From Siphonodentalium dalli (taxonomy: Eukaryota > Mollusca > Scaphopoda > Gadilida > Siphonodentaliidae): a DNA stretch of 64,000 nucleotides. The translations under genes and the position numbers were made by a program. The notes under the pieces were generated by a model. The model was not told where the DNA came from. It did no database searches and was given only the letters and a program-made list of their open reading frames with translations. The DNA lies in assembly GCA_032622095.1 (NCBI GenBank), contig CP136069.1, forward strand, positions 72,563,319-72,627,318. Reading direction: 5' to 3'. This document shows positions 63,593 to 64,000 of the stretch, piece by piece (position 1 is the stretch's first letter; each line of letters begins with the position of its first letter).

Positions 63593-64000
63593 CAGTGGCG
63601 TAGGAGCGGGTACGGCCGGACGGTTTTGGCCGTACCAATATTCGCACCAGTAAAGTTTTTTGTTGTTACACACATGGGAATGGTGCGATTGGGGATAGTC
63701 ATAAAACACGGAATGTGGAACTTCTACGATGCCATGCTGCTTAATTTATAGTTCTTATCGAAGAAACGTCGTTGACTATATCATGTTATCCGTCTGTATT
63801 GATGCACGTTTCATTCTTTTCTCCCAGCATGTGTAATGTAACATTGGTTATGCCAAAATGCACCAGAAAGCGCCATTTCAATGTTGAATATTTAAAAATT
63901 TCCCAATTTTGAAAGGGGGGACAGCCCCCTTCCATACCATCCCCCCTTCTCGGCGCTCCACGCGCCTCGTTGCCGCGCAAGCGCGGCTATGGATTAATAC
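63593..64000 (+). mobile_element. Possible hAT-type 5' end running out of the window
   Basis: CAGTGGCGTAGGAGCGGGTA is a typical hAT-like terminus. A hairpin 'acggccggacgg' with 'ttttggccgtacc' follows, then GC-rich text with 'ggggggacagcccccttcc'. The other end is beyond 64000. Confidence 0.4.

Overview
This window is eukaryotic, AT-rich, repeat-saturated DNA, most likely intergenic or intronic sequence from a lophotrochozoan and probably a mollusc. That call rests on several interspersed elements that open with an ACAAGAG- or ACTAGAG-type head, carry tandem 150-190 bp core units (wording such as 'accaaatttcat', 'ggcataactc'), and end in an (ACGG)n microsatellite, a style I know from bivalve and gastropod genomes. 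The species is not determinable by reading. I see no convincing complete host gene, no rRNA or tRNA gene, no CRISPR array and no prokaryotic operon. Most short open frames are translations of repeats. Boundaries of old repeats are good to about 20 bp; boundaries defined by TTAA, TA or other target-site duplications are exact unless marked approximate.

Working labels used below. (1) TA-hairpin MITE: about 25 full or partial copies, full length about 213 bp, nearly a perfect palindrome, ends CAGTAATGCCC/GGGCATTACTG, TA target duplication. (2) TTAA families 1-8: elements bounded by TTAA, six of them beginning CCCTTT: TTAA-1 (CCCTTTGAACCC, with a piggyBac transposase relic), TTAA-2 (CCCTTTACCCAACA), TTAA-3 (CCCTTTGAGTGCCAGG), TTAA-4 (CCCTTTCAGTGCCAAG), TTAA-5 (CCCTTTCATGAC), TTAA-6 (CCCTTTCTATACTAAATGG), TTAA-7 (AGGGGTACTGTACAC), TTAA-8 (AGTGATGTGAAA). 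(3) G element: up to about 410 bp, ends GCCTTGAAATAG, with two copies of a hairpin containing GAGGTCCCCAGAGGGTGAAT. (4) GACCAGCC element: a dispersed repeat starting GGGACCAGCCTAGAGGG. (5) Multi-unit elements: the molluscan-style core-repeat elements described above.

Layout. 1-5.9 kb: local triplication, a hAT-type MITE with an exact 8-bp duplication, and a 629-bp palindrome nested in a TTAA-5 copy. 6-14.7 kb: TTAA elements (one nest), a rearranged TTAA-4 palindrome, and a five-unit element ending in (ACGG)n. 15.3-21.3 kb: three large tandem arrays (30-bp, 19-bp and 29-bp units) separated by nested MITEs. 21.4-30.6 kb: low-copy islands, three TTAA-8 copies overall, diverged tandem blocks and three abutting inverted repeats. 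31-37 kb: multi-unit elements, G elements, a MITE and TTAA-2. 37.3-38.8 kb: a deleted piggyBac element with frameshifted transposase relic, joined through one shared TTAA to a foldback TTAA-7 element. 38.9-44.2 kb: a 5.3-kb element with inverted arms of about 1.25 kb, the largest unexplained structure here. 44.6-52.3 kb: MITEs, G elements, a nine-unit element inside a MITE, and G-rich tandem repeats. 52.7-53.8 kb: a 22-unit array made from the end of TTAA-6 and abutting an intact inverted TTAA-6. 54-64 kb: more MITEs, a dispersed duplication, three exon-like fragments and a possible hAT terminus.

The parts interact mainly as transposon ecology: several non-autonomous TTAA families share ends and interiors in different combinations, insert into each other and into MITEs at precise TTAA sites, and their ends or neighbours seed tandem arrays.
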